NCBI GenBank assembly: GCA_028336925.1 | Contig: JAOKVV010000002.1 | Coordinates: 1-64,000 of the forward strand | Reading direction: 5' to 3' | DNA length: 64,000 nucleotides | Source: Vicingaceae bacterium | Lineage (GTDB): Bacteria; Bacteroidota; Bacteroidia; Flavobacteriales_E; Vicingaceae | Shown: in pieces, positions 38,181 to 48,734 of the stretch | Layout of the letters: every line of letters begins with the position of its first letter | How positions within the stretch are numbered: the first letter of the stretch is position 1 | Translations under genes and position numbers: made by a program | Notes under the pieces: generated by a model | Seen by the model: the letters and a program-made list of their open reading frames with translations, nothing else | What the model was told of the DNA's origin: nothing | Databases searched by the model: none

Positions 38181-38906
38181 TTATTTTCTTTTTCTTCCTT
38201 TAAAGCGATCTCCAGATTCTCTTCTATCTCTACCACCTCTTGAAGGCTTATTAGATACAAGATTTGGAGATAAATCTCTTTTACCATATACTTCACCCTT
38301 GCAAATCCATACTTTAATACCAATACGGCCATAAGTAGTATGCGCTTCAGCTAAAGCGTAATCAATATCTGCTCTAAAAGTATGCAAAGGAGTTCTTCCC
38401 TCTTTGTAAGATTCAGTTCTTGCCATTTCAGCACCACCTAGTCGTCCACCGATAGAAATCTTTATCCCTTCAGCACCCATTCTGATAGTAGATGAAACAG
38501 CCATCTTAGCAGCACGTCTGAAAGAAATTCTTCCTTCAATTTGACGAGCAACACTGTCAGCAACTAACTGAGCGTCTAATTCAGGTCTCTTAATCTCGAA
38601 GATATTAATCTGAACGTCTTTTTTCGTTAACTTCTTTAATTCTTCACGAAGCTTATCAACCTCTTTACCACCTTTACCGATGATAATACCAGGTCTAGAA
38701 GTATTAATGGTAACAGTAATTAACTTAAGGGTTCTTTCTATGATAATTTTAGAAATACTTGCCTTTGTAAGACGTGCCATCAAATATTTTCTAATTTGAT
38801 CGTCTTCTGCTAATTTATCACCGTAATTTCTACCGCCATACCAATTAGAATCCCACCCCTTGATGATACCTAAACGATTGGCTATTGGATTAACTTTTTG
38901 TCCCAT
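38181..38906 (-). CDS. rpsC: 30S ribosomal protein S3
   Basis: A 241-residue head protein at the mRNA entrance. It starts [22 protein letters not shown]-type domain motif [21 protein letters not shown]-terminal core [14 protein letters not shown]-like segment here reads [19 protein letters not shown]. The tail is Arg/Gly/Lys-rich ([17 protein letters not shown]). Confidence 0.97.
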   Translation of the reverse strand: MGQKVNPIANRLGIIKGWDSNWYGGRNYGDKLAEDDQIRKYLMARLTKASISKIIIERTLKLITVTINTSRPGIIIGKGGKEVDKLREELKKLTKKDVQINIFEIKRPELDAQLVADSVARQIEGRISFRRAAKMAVSSTIRMGAEGIKISIGGRLGGAEMARTESYKEGRTPLHTFRADIDYALAEAHTTYGRIGIKVWICKGEVYGKRDLSPNLVSNKPSRGGRDRRESGDRFKGRKRK

Positions 38907-38934
38907 TATATACTAATAATCTTCGTAACTAATA

Positions 38935-39330
38935 TTATTTCAAACTATCTACTATGATAGTAACATGATTTGATCTTTTTCTAATTCTGTGACCACGTCC
39001 CTGGGGAGCAGGTCTTAATCTCTTAAGCATTCTTGCACTATCAACTTTAACCATACTTACAACCAACTTTTGGTCTTCGGCACGTTGACCCTCATTTTTA
39101 GCTTCCCAGTTAGCAATAGCAGACCGGAGTAATTTTTCCATACGCAAAGCAGCTTCCTTTGAACTAAACTGTAGCATATATAAAGCTTTAGTAACCTCTT
39201 CACCTCTGATCATATCAGCAACTAACCTCATTTTTCTTGGTGAGGTAGGGCAATTCTTAAGGCTTGCAAAACTAACAGTCTTGTTAGCTTCTTTTCTTTC
39301 GATTGCTTTTAATCTTTTTCTAGCACCCAT
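38935..39330 (-). CDS. rplV: 50S ribosomal protein L22
   Basis: A 131-residue exit-tunnel protein. Core motifs: [20 protein letters not shown] and the beta-hairpin [20 protein letters not shown]. The tunnel loop, where macrolide-resistance changes occur, looks normal. Confidence 0.97.
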   Translation of the reverse strand: MGARKRLKAIERKEANKTVSFASLKNCPTSPRKMRLVADMIRGEEVTKALYMLQFSSKEAALRMEKLLRSAIANWEAKNEGQRAEDQKLVVSMVKVDSARMLKRLRPAPQGRGHRIRKRSNHVTIIVDSLK

Positions 39331-39341
39331 AGTTCAAATTT

Positions 39342-39623
39342 TTACTTTCTTCCTTTATCCTTTTTATTACCACCATGACCACGGTATGTTCTAGTTGGAG
39401 CAAACTCTCCAAGCTTGTGACCAACCATATTCTCAGTAGCGTAAACAGGTATAAACTTATTACCGTTATGGACTGCTATAGTTAATCCTACAAAATCAGG
39501 AGTAATTACTGAGGCTCTAGACCATGTTTTAATTACTGTTTTCTTACCATTCGCTTTCGCATCATCTACTCTTTGAGATAATTTGTAATGTACAAAAGGT
39601 GGTTTCTTTAATGAACGACTCAT
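39342..39623 (-). CDS. rpsS: 30S ribosomal protein S19
   Basis: A 93-residue head protein that pairs with S13. [19 protein letters not shown] and [18 protein letters not shown] are the family signatures. 13 bp after rplB. Confidence 0.97.
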   Translation of the reverse strand: MSRSLKKPPFVHYKLSQRVDDAKANGKKTVIKTWSRASVITPDFVGLTIAVHNGNKFIPVYATENMVGHKLGEFAPTRTYRGHGGNKKDKGRK

Positions 39624-39636
39624 ACTCTAGCAGTTA

Positions 39637-40461
39637 TTATTTCTTTCTTCTCTCGATTATATACTTACTTGATTGCTTCTTAGGAGATCTTGTCTTATAT
39701 CCTTTAGAAGGTAATCCTTTTCTTGACCTTGGGTGTCCACCTGATGAACGACCTTCACCACCACCCATTGGGTGATCAACTGGGTTCATCACAACACCTC
39801 TAACTCTTGGACGACGCCCTAACCATCTTGACTTACCAGCTTTTCCTGAACGCTCCAACATGTGATCAGAGTTAGAAACAGCTCCAATAGTAGCCATACA
39901 TGTAATAAGAATCATCCTTGTTTCACCTGAAGGAAGTTTAATAACAACATACTTTTCTTCTCTTGCTACTAACTGAGCGTAAGAACCAGCACTTCTTGCC
40001 ATTTTACCACCCTGACCAGGACGCAACTCAATGTTGTGAATAATAGTACCTAAAGGAATTTCTGATAATAACATCGCATTACCAACCTCAGGTTCCACAC
40101 CTGCACCTGAAACAACTGTTTGATCGACTGCCAAACCGTTTGGTGCAATTATATATCTCTTTTCTCCATCAGCATAAACTAATAAAGCAATTCGAGCAGA
40201 TCTATTTGGATCGTATTCAATTGAAGCAACTCTAGCAGGAATGCCAGACTTCTCTCTCTTGAAATCAATTATTCTATATTTTTGCTTGTGACCACCACCA
40301 ATATAACGCATAGTCATTTTACCGCTATTATTTCTACCACCAGACTTTGACTTAGGAGCCAAAAGACTTTTCTCTGGAGTTGAAGTAGTAATCTCTTCAA
40401 AAGTAGAAGCAAACTTAAATCTTTGCCCCGGTGTGGTTGGTCTTAATTTCTTAACTGCCAT
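39637..40461 (-). CDS. rplB: 50S ribosomal protein L2
   Basis: A 274-residue protein needed for subunit joining and peptidyl transfer. [35 protein letters not shown] and the conserved [20 protein letters not shown] with the functional His are present. Confidence 0.97.
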   Translation of the reverse strand: MAVKKLRPTTPGQRFKFASTFEEITTSTPEKSLLAPKSKSGGRNNSGKMTMRYIGGGHKQKYRIIDFKREKSGIPARVASIEYDPNRSARIALLVYADGEKRYIIAPNGLAVDQTVVSGAGVEPEVGNAMLLSEIPLGTIIHNIELRPGQGGKMARSAGSYAQLVAREEKYVVIKLPSGETRMILITCMATIGAVSNSDHMLERSGKAGKSRWLGRRPRVRGVVMNPVDHPMGGGEGRSSGGHPRSRKGLPSKGYKTRSPKKQSSKYIIERRKK

Positions 40462-40472
40462 CTTAAATCTCT

Positions 40473-40763
40473 TTAAATATTACTGTAAAAATCAATTGTA
40501 TCACCTGATTCAAGTGTAACAATAGCTTTCTTAGTACTATTAGTTCGTCCTTCTACCCATCCTGTTCGGGTATATTTTGTCTTTTTCTTTCCGAAAATAT
40601 TCATTGTGTTTACTTCTTTAACAGCAACACCGTATGCCTTCTCTACAGCTTCTTTGATCTGGATCTTATTAGCAGTTTTATCTACTATAAAACCATACCT
40701 GCCCAAACTCTCAGTTAGGTTAGTCATTTTCTCTGTGATTACTGGCTTTACTATAATACTCAT
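40473..40763 (-). CDS. rplW: 50S ribosomal protein L23
   Basis: A 96-residue exit-site protein and binding platform for trigger factor and [23 protein letters not shown] and [20 protein letters not shown] are the L23 signatures. Confidence 0.96.
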   Translation of the reverse strand: MSIIVKPVITEKMTNLTESLGRYGFIVDKTANKIQIKEAVEKAYGVAVKEVNTMNIFGKKKTKYTRTGWVEGRTNSTKKAIVTLESGDTIDFYSNI

Positions 40764-40769
40764 GGCTTT

Positions 40770-41396
40770 TTAGCTTAAAATTGTTTGAATAGACTCTAAA
40801 GAACCTTCACAAAGCATTATGTTTGAAGCGTTTATCAAATCATAAGTACTTAATCCTGAAGCTGTTGTAACTTTAGTGTTCTTCAAATTTCGGGATGACA
40901 AATATATGTTTTTATTTAAATCTGAAAGCACTATTAATGATTTTTTATCATTTACTTTCAAATTATCTAATAAAGCTTTGAATTCCTTTGTCTTAGGAGT
41001 GTCAAAATTAAAGTCTTCTACAACCATAATATTTCCGCCTTGAGCCTTATAGGATAAAGCAGACTTACGAGCTAAAGCTTTCAATTTTTTGTTCAATTTA
41101 AAGCTATAGTTTCTTGGTCTAGGTCCAAATATAGTACCACCACCTTTAAAAACAGGTGACTTAATACTACCCGCACGAGCAGTACCTGTTCCTTTTTGTT
41201 TCTTAATCTTTCTAGTACTACCTGTTACTTCAGCTCTTTCTTTAGCCTTGTGAGTACCTTGTCTTTGATTTGCTAGATATTGTTTAACATCTAAATATAT
41301 TGCGTGATCATTAGGTTCAATACCGAAGATTGTTGCAGAAAGAGTTACCTTCTTCTTGGTATCATTACCCTTGATGTTTTTTACAGTTAATTCCAT
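40770..41396 (-). CDS. rplD: 50S ribosomal protein L4
   Basis: A 208-residue tunnel protein. [20 protein letters not shown] and [20 protein letters not shown] form the extended tunnel loop; the globular part ends [17 protein letters not shown]. In E. coli L4 represses the S10 operon. Confidence 0.96.
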   Translation of the reverse strand: MELTVKNIKGNDTKKKVTLSATIFGIEPNDHAIYLDVKQYLANQRQGTHKAKERAEVTGSTRKIKKQKGTGTARAGSIKSPVFKGGGTIFGPRPRNYSFKLNKKLKALARKSALSYKAQGGNIMVVEDFNFDTPKTKEFKALLDNLKVNDKKSLIVLSDLNKNIYLSSRNLKNTKVTTASGLSTYDLINASNIMLCEGSLESIQTILS

Positions 41397-41416
41397 AACG
41401 TTATTTCCTTCGGATT

Positions 41417-42031
41417 TTACTTGTTAATAGTTACGATTGAACCCTTAGCACCAGGAATAGATCCTTTAATTACAATAAGATTCTTATCAGAGTATACCTT
41501 AATAACTTCTAAGTTCTCAGTAGTTACTCTAACGTTACCCATTTGACCGGCCATTCTCATACCTTTCATTACTCTAGAAGGTGTAGAAGCAGCACCAATA
41601 GAACCAGGAGCTCTTAATCTGTTGTGCTGACCGTGAGTTGCTCCACCAACACCGGCAAAGCCATGTCTTTTAACAACCCCTTGGAAACCTTTTCCTTTAG
41701 ATGTACCTGACACATCAACAAATTCTCCTTCTTGAAATAAAGAAGCGTCAACAACGTCACCTACCTTCTTATCATCAAAACCAGAAAACTCAACTAACTT
41801 AAATTTAGGAGTAGTTCCTGCCTTTTTGAAATGTCCTAGCATAGCAGAAGGAGTATTCTTCTCTTTCTTTTCGCCATATGCTAACTGAGTAGCTACGTAG
41901 CCATCAATCTCAGTTGACTTTACTTGTGTTACAACACAAGGACCAGCTTCTATTACTGTGCATGGGATATTTTTCCCCTCGGCACTAAAAACACTAGTCA
42001 TACCTATTTTTTTACCTATTAAACCTGGCAT
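41417..42031 (-). CDS. rplC: 50S ribosomal protein L3
   Basis: A 204-residue protein whose extended loop reaches the peptidyl-transferase centre. [39 protein letters not shown] and [20 protein letters not shown] mark it clearly. The Gln in THGQHNRLR, a methylation site in E. coli, is present. Confidence 0.97.
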   Translation of the reverse strand: MPGLIGKKIGMTSVFSAEGKNIPCTVIEAGPCVVTQVKSTEIDGYVATQLAYGEKKEKNTPSAMLGHFKKAGTTPKFKLVEFSGFDDKKVGDVVDASLFQEGEFVDVSGTSKGKGFQGVVKRHGFAGVGGATHGQHNRLRAPGSIGAASTPSRVMKGMRMAGQMGNVRVTTENLEVIKVYSDKNLIVIKGSIPGAKGSIVTINK

Positions 42032-42055
42032 CTTATATGATTAAATTTATTATTC

Positions 42056-42361
42056 TTATACTTTAATTTCTACATCAACTCCACTTGGCAATTCAAGCTT
42101 CATTAACGCATCTACCGTTTTAGAAGTAGAACTGTAAATATCTAACAACCTTTTGTAAGAACTTAATTGAAACTGCTCTCTCGCCTTCTTACTTACGTGT
42201 GGAGACTTCAATACAGTATAAATTCTTTTATGTGTTGGTAATGGAATTGGACCACTAACAACTGCACCTGTAGACTTTACAGTCTTTACAATTTTCTCTG
42301 CTGACTTATCAACTAAGTTGAAATCGTAAGACTTTAATTTTATGCGAATTTTCTGATTCAT
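42056..42361 (-). CDS. rpsJ: 30S ribosomal protein S10
   Basis: A 101-residue protein also known as NusE, which links the leading ribosome to RNA polymerase through NusG and takes part in antitermination with Nus[41 protein letters not shown] and the end [11 protein letters not shown] are typical. Confidence 0.97.
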   Translation of the reverse strand: MNQKIRIKLKSYDFNLVDKSAEKIVKTVKSTGAVVSGPIPLPTHKRIYTVLKSPHVSKKAREQFQLSSYKRLLDIYSSTSKTVDALMKLELPSGVDVEIKV

Positions 42362-42378
42362 TCTGTTTATCTTAAATA

Positions 42379-44487
42379 TTAAGCTTCTACTTTTCCGTGA
42401 GCCTTATCAATAACTACTTTAGCAAGGTTTTGAGGCAATACATCATAATGTGAAAATTCCATTGATGAAGTTGCTCTACCTGAAGACATCGTTCTTAATG
42501 ACGTTACATATCCAAACATTTCTGACAATGGCACCTTAGCTTTAATAACCTTAGCTCCATTTCTATCATCCATACCATCAACTTGTCCTCTTCTTCTGTT
42601 CAAATCACCTACGATGTCACCCATATACTCCTCAGGAGTTACAGCTTCCATCTTCATGATTGGCTCAAGAATAACTGGATTAGCTTTAGGCATTGCAGCT
42701 CTGTAAGCCATTTTAGCAGCTAATTCAAATGATAATTGATCAGAATCCACCGGGTGGAAAGATCCATCATGAATAGTTACTTTTAAGCTATCTACAGAAT
42801 AACCTGCAAGAACACCGTTCTTCATAGCTTCCTTAAAACCTTTCTCTACTGATGGGATAAATTCTTTAGGAACATTACCACCTTTTACAAGGTTGATAAA
42901 TTCTAAACCTTCTTTTTCCACATCATCCACAGCTTCAATAGTAACTTGAATATCTGCAAACTTACCACGACCACCGGACTGCTTCTTATACACCTCTCTG
43001 TGCTGGATAGAACCGGTGATTGTTTCTTTATAATTAACTTGAGGTGCACCTTGGTTACACTCAACTTTAAATTCTCTTTTTAAACGATCTAAGATGATAT
43101 CTAAGTGAAGCTCACCCATACCACTTAATACCGTTTGACCTGACTCCTCATCCGTATGGATAGTTAATGTAGGATCCTCTTCTGATAATTTAGCTAAAGC
43201 CATACCCAATTTATCAACATCAGCTTGAGTCTTAGGCTCAATTGCAATACCAATTACAGGATCAGGAAAGTCCATTGATTCCAATACGATTGGATGCGCT
43301 TCATTACAAAGAGTGTCACCAGTTTTAATATCCTTAAACCCAACTAAAGCAGCAATATCTCCTGCTTGAAGTCTTTCAATTTGGTTTTGCTTATTAGCGT
43401 GCATTTGGAAGATACGAGAAATACGCTCTTTCTTACCTGTTCTTGTATTTAAGATATATGAACCTGCTTCTAAAACACCTGAGTAAGCTCTAGTAAAACA
43501 TAGACGTCCTACGAAAGGGTCAGTTGCAATTTTAAATGCCAATGCTGCAAATGGCTCGTCAACACTTGGCTTTCTGCTAGCAGGCTGTTCAGTATCAGGA
43601 TTAACCCCATCAATAGCTTCAACATCCATAGGAGATGGCAATAATTCCATCACATAGTTCAACATCGTTTGTACACCTTTATTCTTGAAAGATGAACCAC
43701 AAACCATAGGAACAATTTTCATAGAAATAGTAGCTGCTCTTAACGCTGATAAAATTTCAACTTCAGTAATTGATGCAGGATCTTCAAAATACTTCTCCAT
43801 TAAAGTATCATCAAATTCAGCAATAGCTTCCAATAATAATTCTCTATAATGTGTAGCTTCCTCAATCATATCCTCAGGAACGTCGATAGTCTCATACGTC
43901 ATACCAAAATCATCCTCATTCCAGATAATTCCTTTGAAGTTCAATAAATCAACTACTCCTCTAAAAGTTTCTTCTGCACCAATTGGCAACTGCAATGGCA
44001 CAGCAGTACTTCCTAACATTTCTTTAACTTGCTTACATACTTTCAAAAACTCAGCACCTTGACGGTCCATTTTGTTTACGAAACCAATACGAGCAACGTT
44101 ATAGTTATTAGCTAATCTCCAGTTAGTTTCTGATTGTGGTTCTACACCATCAACAGCGCTAAATAGAAAAACTAGACCATCTAATACACGAAGAGATCTA
44201 TTTACTTCTACTGTAAAATCTACGTGTCCAGGAGTATCAATTATGTTTATGTGATATTGCTGGTCTTTATAAGGCCAGAATACAGTAGTAGCAGCTGAAG
44301 TAATTGTAATACCTCTTTCTTGCTCTTGCTCCATCCAGTCCATAGTAGCTCCACCATCGTGAACCTCACCAATTTTGTGACTTACTCCTGAGTAAAACAA
44401 TATACGCTCAGTGGTAGTAGTTTTACCAGCATCAATATGTGCTGCAATACCAATATTTCTAGTATACTTAAGATCTCTTTTTGCCAT
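42379..44487 (-). CDS. fusA: Elongation factor G
   Basis: A 702-residue translocation GTPase. G1 [19 protein letters not shown], the switch region [14 protein letters not shown]3 [13 protein letters not shown] and G4 [12 protein letters not shown] are complete, followed by domains II-V ([19 protein letters not shown] in domain V). It lies between rpsG and rpsJ, so the str and S10 operons are joined; no tuf gene is present between them. Confidence 0.97.
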   Translation of the reverse strand: MAKRDLKYTRNIGIAAHIDAGKTTTTERILFYSGVSHKIGEVHDGGATMDWMEQEQERGITITSAATTVFWPYKDQQYHINIIDTPGHVDFTVEVNRSLRVLDGLVFLFSAVDGVEPQSETNWRLANNYNVARIGFVNKMDRQGAEFLKVCKQVKEMLGSTAVPLQLPIGAEETFRGVVDLLNFKGIIWNEDDFGMTYETIDVPEDMIEEATHYRELLLEAIAEFDDTLMEKYFEDPASITEVEILSALRAATISMKIVPMVCGSSFKNKGVQTMLNYVMELLPSPMDVEAIDGVNPDTEQPASRKPSVDEPFAALAFKIATDPFVGRLCFTRAYSGVLEAGSYILNTRTGKKERISRIFQMHANKQNQIERLQAGDIAALVGFKDIKTGDTLCNEAHPIVLESMDFPDPVIGIAIEPKTQADVDKLGMALAKLSEEDPTLTIHTDEESGQTVLSGMGELHLDIILDRLKREFKVECNQGAPQVNYKETITGSIQHREVYKKQSGGRGKFADIQVTIEAVDDVEKEGLEFINLVKGGNVPKEFIPSVEKGFKEAMKNGVLAGYSVDSLKVTIHDGSFHPVDSDQLSFELAAKMAYRAAMPKANPVILEPIMKMEAVTPEEYMGDIVGDLNRRRGQVDGMDDRNGAKVIKAKVPLSEMFGYVTSLRTMSSGRATSSMEFSHYDVLPQNLAKVVIDKAHGKVEA

Positions 44488-44514
44488 TGTATTTTATTCT
44501 TCTTATTGTAAAAA

Positions 44515-44985
44515 TTAGAATCTAAAGTGAGAGAATGCTTTGTTAGCTTCTGCCATTCTGTGGGTATCTTCTTTTTTCTTGTGAGAAGCACCTTCTTCTT
44601 TGAATGCTGCAATGATTTCTCCCGCTAATTTATCAGCCATTGTTTTCTCATTGCGCTTCCTTGCATATCCTATCATCGCTTTAACAGCCATTGACGTTTT
44701 TCTTTCGTCTCTAATCTGTTGTGGAATCTGGAACGTTGCCCCTCCTACTCTTCTACTTCTTACCTCTACTTGTGGAGTAACGTTTATTACTGCTTTTTTC
44801 CAAACCTCTAATGCGTTCTCTTCTTTCAAACGGTCTTGTACAATATCCATTGCTGAATAAAAAATACCGTATGCAATACTCTTCTTACCGTCCAGCATTA
44901 AGTTGTTTACAAATCTTGTAACATCTACACTATGAAATTTTGGATCTGGTAGAATTGGTCTACTCTTAGCTCTAGTTTTTCTCAT
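44515..44985 (-). CDS. rpsG: 30S ribosomal protein S7
   Basis: A 156-residue protein that nucleates the 16S 3' major domain. [19 protein letters not shown] and [20 protein letters not shown] are the signatures; the C-terminal helices end NKAFSHFRF. 27 bp before fusA. Confidence 0.97.
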   Translation of the reverse strand: MRKTRAKSRPILPDPKFHSVDVTRFVNNLMLDGKKSIAYGIFYSAMDIVQDRLKEENALEVWKKAVINVTPQVEVRSRRVGGATFQIPQQIRDERKTSMAVKAMIGYARKRNEKTMADKLAGEIIAAFKEEGASHKKKEDTHRMAEANKAFSHFRF

Positions 44986-45022
44986 GATTTCTCTTTACTT
45001 ATAAACTTTAACGTCTATTATC

Positions 45023-45397
45023 TTATTTTTTTGGTCTTTTAGCACCATACTTAGATCTTCTTTGTGTACGACCGGCAACACCAGCAGTATCTAAAGCTCC
45101 TCTTACAATATGGTATCGAACACCTGGTAAATCTTTAACTCTACCACCTCGAACTAATACTATCGAGTGCTCTTGTAGGTTATGACCTTCTCCCGGAATG
45201 TAAGCATTCACTTCTTTCTGGTTAGTTAATCTTACCCTTGCTACTTTTCTCATCGCTGAGTTTGGCTTCTTAGGTGTAGTAGTATAAACTCTTACACAAA
45301 CACCTCTTCTCTGAGGACAAGAATCTAAAGCAGCAGATTTACTCTTCTTTTCGAGCTTTACTCTACCTTTTCTTACAAGTTGTTGAATCGTTGGCAT
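45023..45397 (-). CDS. rpsL: 30S ribosomal protein S12
   Basis: A 124-residue decoding-centre protein and first gene of the large ribosomal operon. [39 protein letters not shown] and [19 protein letters not shown] carry the two Lys positions where streptomycin-resistance changes arise; both are the sensitive Lys. A promoter and a 5'-leader hairpin lie just upstream. Confidence 0.97.
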   Translation of the reverse strand: MPTIQQLVRKGRVKLEKKSKSAALDSCPQRRGVCVRVYTTTPKKPNSAMRKVARVRLTNQKEVNAYIPGEGHNLQEHSIVLVRGGRVKDLPGVRYHIVRGALDTAGVAGRTQRRSKYGAKRPKK

Positions 45398-45427
45398 ACG
45401 TTATTATTTATATAAATGCACAAATTA

Positions 45428-45444
45428 TCCCCAATTTTTGGGGA
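45428..45444 (-). promoter_or_regulatory. Leader hairpin of the ribosomal operon
   Basis: TCCCCAA (45428-45434) pairs with TTGGGGA (45438-45444) around a 3-base loop. It lies 31 bp before rpsL and, judged from the promoter box, at or within a few bases of the mRNA 5' end. There is no T-tract, so it is not a terminator. Confidence 0.6.
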
Positions 45445-45446
45445 CG

Positions 45447-45476
45447 CAAATGTACAAGATTTTTTATTTAATGCAA
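45447..45476 (-). promoter_or_regulatory. Bacteroidota-type promoter of the str-S10-spc-alpha operon
   Basis: On the minus strand TTG (45476-45474), 19 bases, then TACATTTG (45454-45447) match the TTG-N17-23-TAnnTTTG pattern exactly. The predicted transcription start is around 45445-45440, about 45 bases before the rpsL ATG. The adjacent spacer is very AT-rich. Confidence 0.65.
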
Positions 45477-45671
45477 CGCACTAATTAATTTTTTTTGAAT
45501 TATTTATATAGTTTCTTCCGTTGAGAGAAACTAAGTGCGCTAAAAGCCGTGGCTTATAACCTATTTAAGGTCCGCAAAAGTAATTCTTTTTCATACATTT
45601 TTACATTGCTTGTTAATTATTTCTTTCTATAAGTATCAAAAGACTTTTTGAGTTTCTTTAATTTTGCCCTC

Positions 45672-48005
45672 ATGGATTATTTGGAAGGCTTAAATGAGGC
45701 GCAAAAACAAGCAGTAGTTAACACAGAAGGACCAACAATGGTTATTGCAGGTGCGGGATCGGGTAAAACAAGAGTACTCACCTACAGAATAGCTCATATG
45801 ATGCAAAAAGGTGTTGACCCGTTTAATATTCTTTCGCTAACTTTTACCAATAAGGCAGCAAAAGAAATGAAGGAGCGTATTTCCAAAATTGTCGGACCTG
45901 GAGAAGCTAGAAATTTATGGATGGGAACTTTTCACTCCGTTTTTGCTCGAATTTTAAGAAGTGAAGCAGAGAAATTACACTACCCTTCTAATTTCACTAT
46001 TTATGACACGAGTGATGCCAAGAGCTTACTTAAAGATATCATGAAGCAAGTAGGTGTTGATGATAAAACCTACAAACCTGCTCTTGTTTTAAATCGAATT
46101 TCTTCTGCGAAGAACAATTTGATGTCGGCGCAAGCCTATCTGAATAATGTAACTATTCAGTCGGAAGATCGGCAAATGGGTAAACCAAAGATTGGTGAAA
46201 TCTACAAACTATATGAACAGCGTTGTTTTAGAGCCGGAGCAATGGATTTTGATGATTTATTGTTTAAAACCAACGTACTTCTTAGAGATTTTCCTGATGT
46301 TCTGCATAAATACCAACATCGTTTTAAATACATTTTAGTAGATGAGTACCAAGATACCAACTACTCGCAGTATTTAATTGTTAAAAAGCTAGCAGCAGTT
46401 ACTGAAAACCTCTGTGTAGTGGGTGATGATGCTCAGAGTATTTATGCTTTCCGTGGAGCAAATATCCAAAACATTCTCAACTTCGAGAAGGATTATCCGG
46501 ATATGAAAACATTTAAGCTGGAGCAAAACTATCGTTCGACACAAAACATTGTAAATGCAGCTAACTCAGCTATAAAAAATAACAAAGAGCAACTTAAGAA
46601 AGATGTATGGACTTCTAACGAGGAAGGCTCTCGGATAAAAGTTACCCACAGTTTAACTGATAATGAAGAAGGCCGACAGGTTGCGAACTCTATCTTTGAA
46701 ACTAAGTTAAATAATCACGCTCAAAATGATGCATTCGCGATACTATATAGAACGAATGCTCAGTCTCGATCAATGGAGGAGGCACTTAGGAAAAGAGACA
46801 TACCTTATAAAATATATGGCGGACTTTCATTTTACCAACGAAAAGAGATAAAAGACATTTTAGCTTATTGTCGAATGGTGATCAATCCATCAGACGAAGA
46901 GGCATTGAAACGAGTGATCAATTATCCCGCAAGAGGAATTGGTAAAACTACCCTTGACCGGATTATGTTCACAGCAAATGAAAATGAGTTAAGCCTCTGG
47001 GAGGTTATCCGAAATATTAAAACTATTAATGCAGGCGTTAGTGCTGCCGTACAGAATAAGTTAGCAGATTTTGCGATAATGATTCGTAACTTTGCTTCGC
47101 AATTAGAAACTCTGAATGCCTATGATTTGGCAAGTAATATCGCACAATCAACAGGAATTTTGAAAGAGCATTTTTCCGATAAAACTCCTGAAGGTATTGC
47201 TAGATATGACAATATTCAAGAGCTATTGAACGGTATGAAGGAGTTTGTGGATGATAGGCCGGAAGGCGATGAAACTCACAGAGGTTTATCGTTATACATG
47301 GAAGATATTGCGCTCCTAACAGATGCCGACAAAGAGACAGAAGAGGGTAGAAATAAGGTTAGTCTAATGACAATACATGCATCAAAAGGATTAGAATATC
47401 CTTATGTGTATCTTGTAGGCCTAGAAGAGAACCTTTTTCCTTCTCAAATGGCACTTAATTCAAGGGCTGATTTAGAGGAAGAAAGACGACTTTTTTACGT
47501 AGCTGTGACCAGAGCTGAGAAACAAGTTTTTATAAGCTATGCCTCCTCTCGATATAAATGGGGAAATTTGATCAGTTGCGAACCCAGTCGGTTTATTGAG
47601 GAAATAGATGAGAAATACCTCGACTATGATGTGCCTTCAATTGGAGAAAGCCCAATAAGAACCGCGCAAAACGCATCGATAGAACGAATTGAAAATAAAC
47701 CTATTTATACAGCTGCAAAAAAGATGACATACAAAACCAAAAAGCCGGAAGCGGCGCCCACCAAAGTAATTCCACCAAGAAAAAATTTAAAACAAGTAAA
47801 CAGCAGCGTTCCTAGTGATCCCAACTATGCAGTAGTTGCGGAGAACCTAGTAGAAGGAATACGTGTTAGACACCTCCGATTTGGAAAAGGAGTAATAACG
47901 AAAATTGAGGGCGAAAGTCCAAATCAAAAGGCTACAATCCAATTTGATGAAATTGGCGAAAAGCAGCTTTTATTAAAATTTGCAAAATTGATGATTCTTA
48001 AATAA
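45672..48005 (+). CDS. UvrD/PcrA/Rep-family DNA helicase
   Basis: A 777-residue superfamily-1A 3'-5' helicase. The ATG at 45672 (MDYLEGLNEAQKQAVVNTEG) is the family start; an in-frame TTG at 45648 is not conserved. Motif I GAGSGKTRVL, motif II VDEYQDTN, motif III GDDAQSIYAFRGA, motif IV EQNYRS, motif V VSLMTIHASKGLEYPYV and motif VI FYVAVTRAE are complete. The C-terminus (from about 735) carries the extra domain VRHLRFGKGVITKIEGES typical of PcrA/UvrD, which binds RNA polymerase in known cases. Roles: nucleotide-excision and mismatch repair, clearing of stalled complexes. It is divergent from rpsL across 274 bp. Confidence 0.94.
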   Translation: MDYLEGLNEAQKQAVVNTEGPTMVIAGAGSGKTRVLTYRIAHMMQKGVDPFNILSLTFTNKAAKEMKERISKIVGPGEARNLWMGTFHSVFARILRSEAEKLHYPSNFTIYDTSDAKSLLKDIMKQVGVDDKTYKPALVLNRISSAKNNLMSAQAYLNNVTIQSEDRQMGKPKIGEIYKLYEQRCFRAGAMDFDDLLFKTNVLLRDFPDVLHKYQHRFKYILVDEYQDTNYSQYLIVKKLAAVTENLCVVGDDAQSIYAFRGANIQNILNFEKDYPDMKTFKLEQNYRSTQNIVNAANSAIKNNKEQLKKDVWTSNEEGSRIKVTHSLTDNEEGRQVANSIFETKLNNHAQNDAFAILYRTNAQSRSMEEALRKRDIPYKIYGGLSFYQRKEIKDILAYCRMVINPSDEEALKRVINYPARGIGKTTLDRIMFTANENELSLWEVIRNIKTINAGVSAAVQNKLADFAIMIRNFASQLETLNAYDLASNIAQSTGILKEHFSDKTPEGIARYDNIQELLNGMKEFVDDRPEGDETHRGLSLYMEDIALLTDADKETEEGRNKVSLMTIHASKGLEYPYVYLVGLEENLFPSQMALNSRADLEEERRLFYVAVTRAEKQVFISYASSRYKWGNLISCEPSRFIEEIDEKYLDYDVPSIGESPIRTAQNASIERIENKPIYTAAKKMTYKTKKPEAAPTKVIPPRKNLKQVNSSVPSDPNYAVVAENLVEGIRVRHLRFGKGVITKIEGESPNQKATIQFDEIGEKQLLLKFAKLMILK

Positions 48006-48071
48006 GTGAATTTAAGTGTTTCCAAACGGAATCATTATCATTACTTTTGACTCATATTACAAAATTAAAGA

Positions 48072-48728
48072 ATGAATTATAATACCTCAAGACCCCATTT
48101 GATTATTCCTGAATATGGCAGACATATTCAAAAAATGATTGATCATGCTGTAGGCATCGAAGATGATGAAGAGCGACAAAAAGTAGCAGTTGCTGTTATA
48201 AATGTAATGGGAACATTGAACCCTCATTTAAGAGATGTACCCGATTTTGCTCACAAGCTATGGGATCACCTTTTTATCATGTCTGACTTTAGACTTAAGG
48301 TAACTTCTCCCTATCCACTTCCGTTAGTAGAAGAGTTGGTAGAGAAGCCCAAACACATGGATTATCCACAAAGTAATATTCGATTTAAGCACTACGGAAG
48401 AGGTGTAGAAGATTTAATCGCAGCAGCTATAGAAAAAGAAGATGGAGATGAAAAAAATGCTCTTACTTTGTCTATCGCTAACTTAATGAAGATGTTCTAC
48501 TTGTCTTGGAACAGAGATTCTGTGGAAGATAAACTAATCTTAAACGATTTAAACCGTTTATCAAAAGGGAATTTATCGCTAGAAGAGGGAACTGAACTAG
48601 AATCAACGCAGTCTATTATTAAAACTGCAGGCATTAACGCTCCTAAATCAAATTTTCAAAAGAAAGGGAAAAAGCGACCAAAGTCAAACAATAACGAAAA
48701 TAACAATTACAAAAAGAAAAAATACTAG
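48072..48728 (+). CDS. DUF4290 family protein
   Basis: A 218-residue protein of the Bacteroidota-restricted DUF4290 family. The conserved part (1-~175) starts NYNTSRPHLIIPEYGRHIQK and is acidic and mostly helical; it includes NPHLRDVPDFAHKLWDHLFI. The C-terminal ~40 residues are a basic, Asn/Lys-rich tail (KGKKRPKSNN, ending YKKKKY), suggestive of RNA or acidic-partner binding. No catalytic motif is seen and no function is known to me. It is 6 bp upstream of murA. Confidence 0.85.
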   Translation: MNYNTSRPHLIIPEYGRHIQKMIDHAVGIEDDEERQKVAVAVINVMGTLNPHLRDVPDFAHKLWDHLFIMSDFRLKVTSPYPLPLVEELVEKPKHMDYPQSNIRFKHYGRGVEDLIAAAIEKEDGDEKNALTLSIANLMKMFYLSWNRDSVEDKLILNDLNRLSKGNLSLEEGTELESTQSIIKTAGINAPKSNFQKKGKKRPKSNNNENNNYKKKKY

Positions 48729-48734
48729 CAACCT

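Noticed and set aside
45543-45554. AAGCC/GGCTT inverted repeat upstream of the helicase gene
   Set aside because: The loop would be only two bases and there is no T-tract, so a stable hairpin is doubtful.
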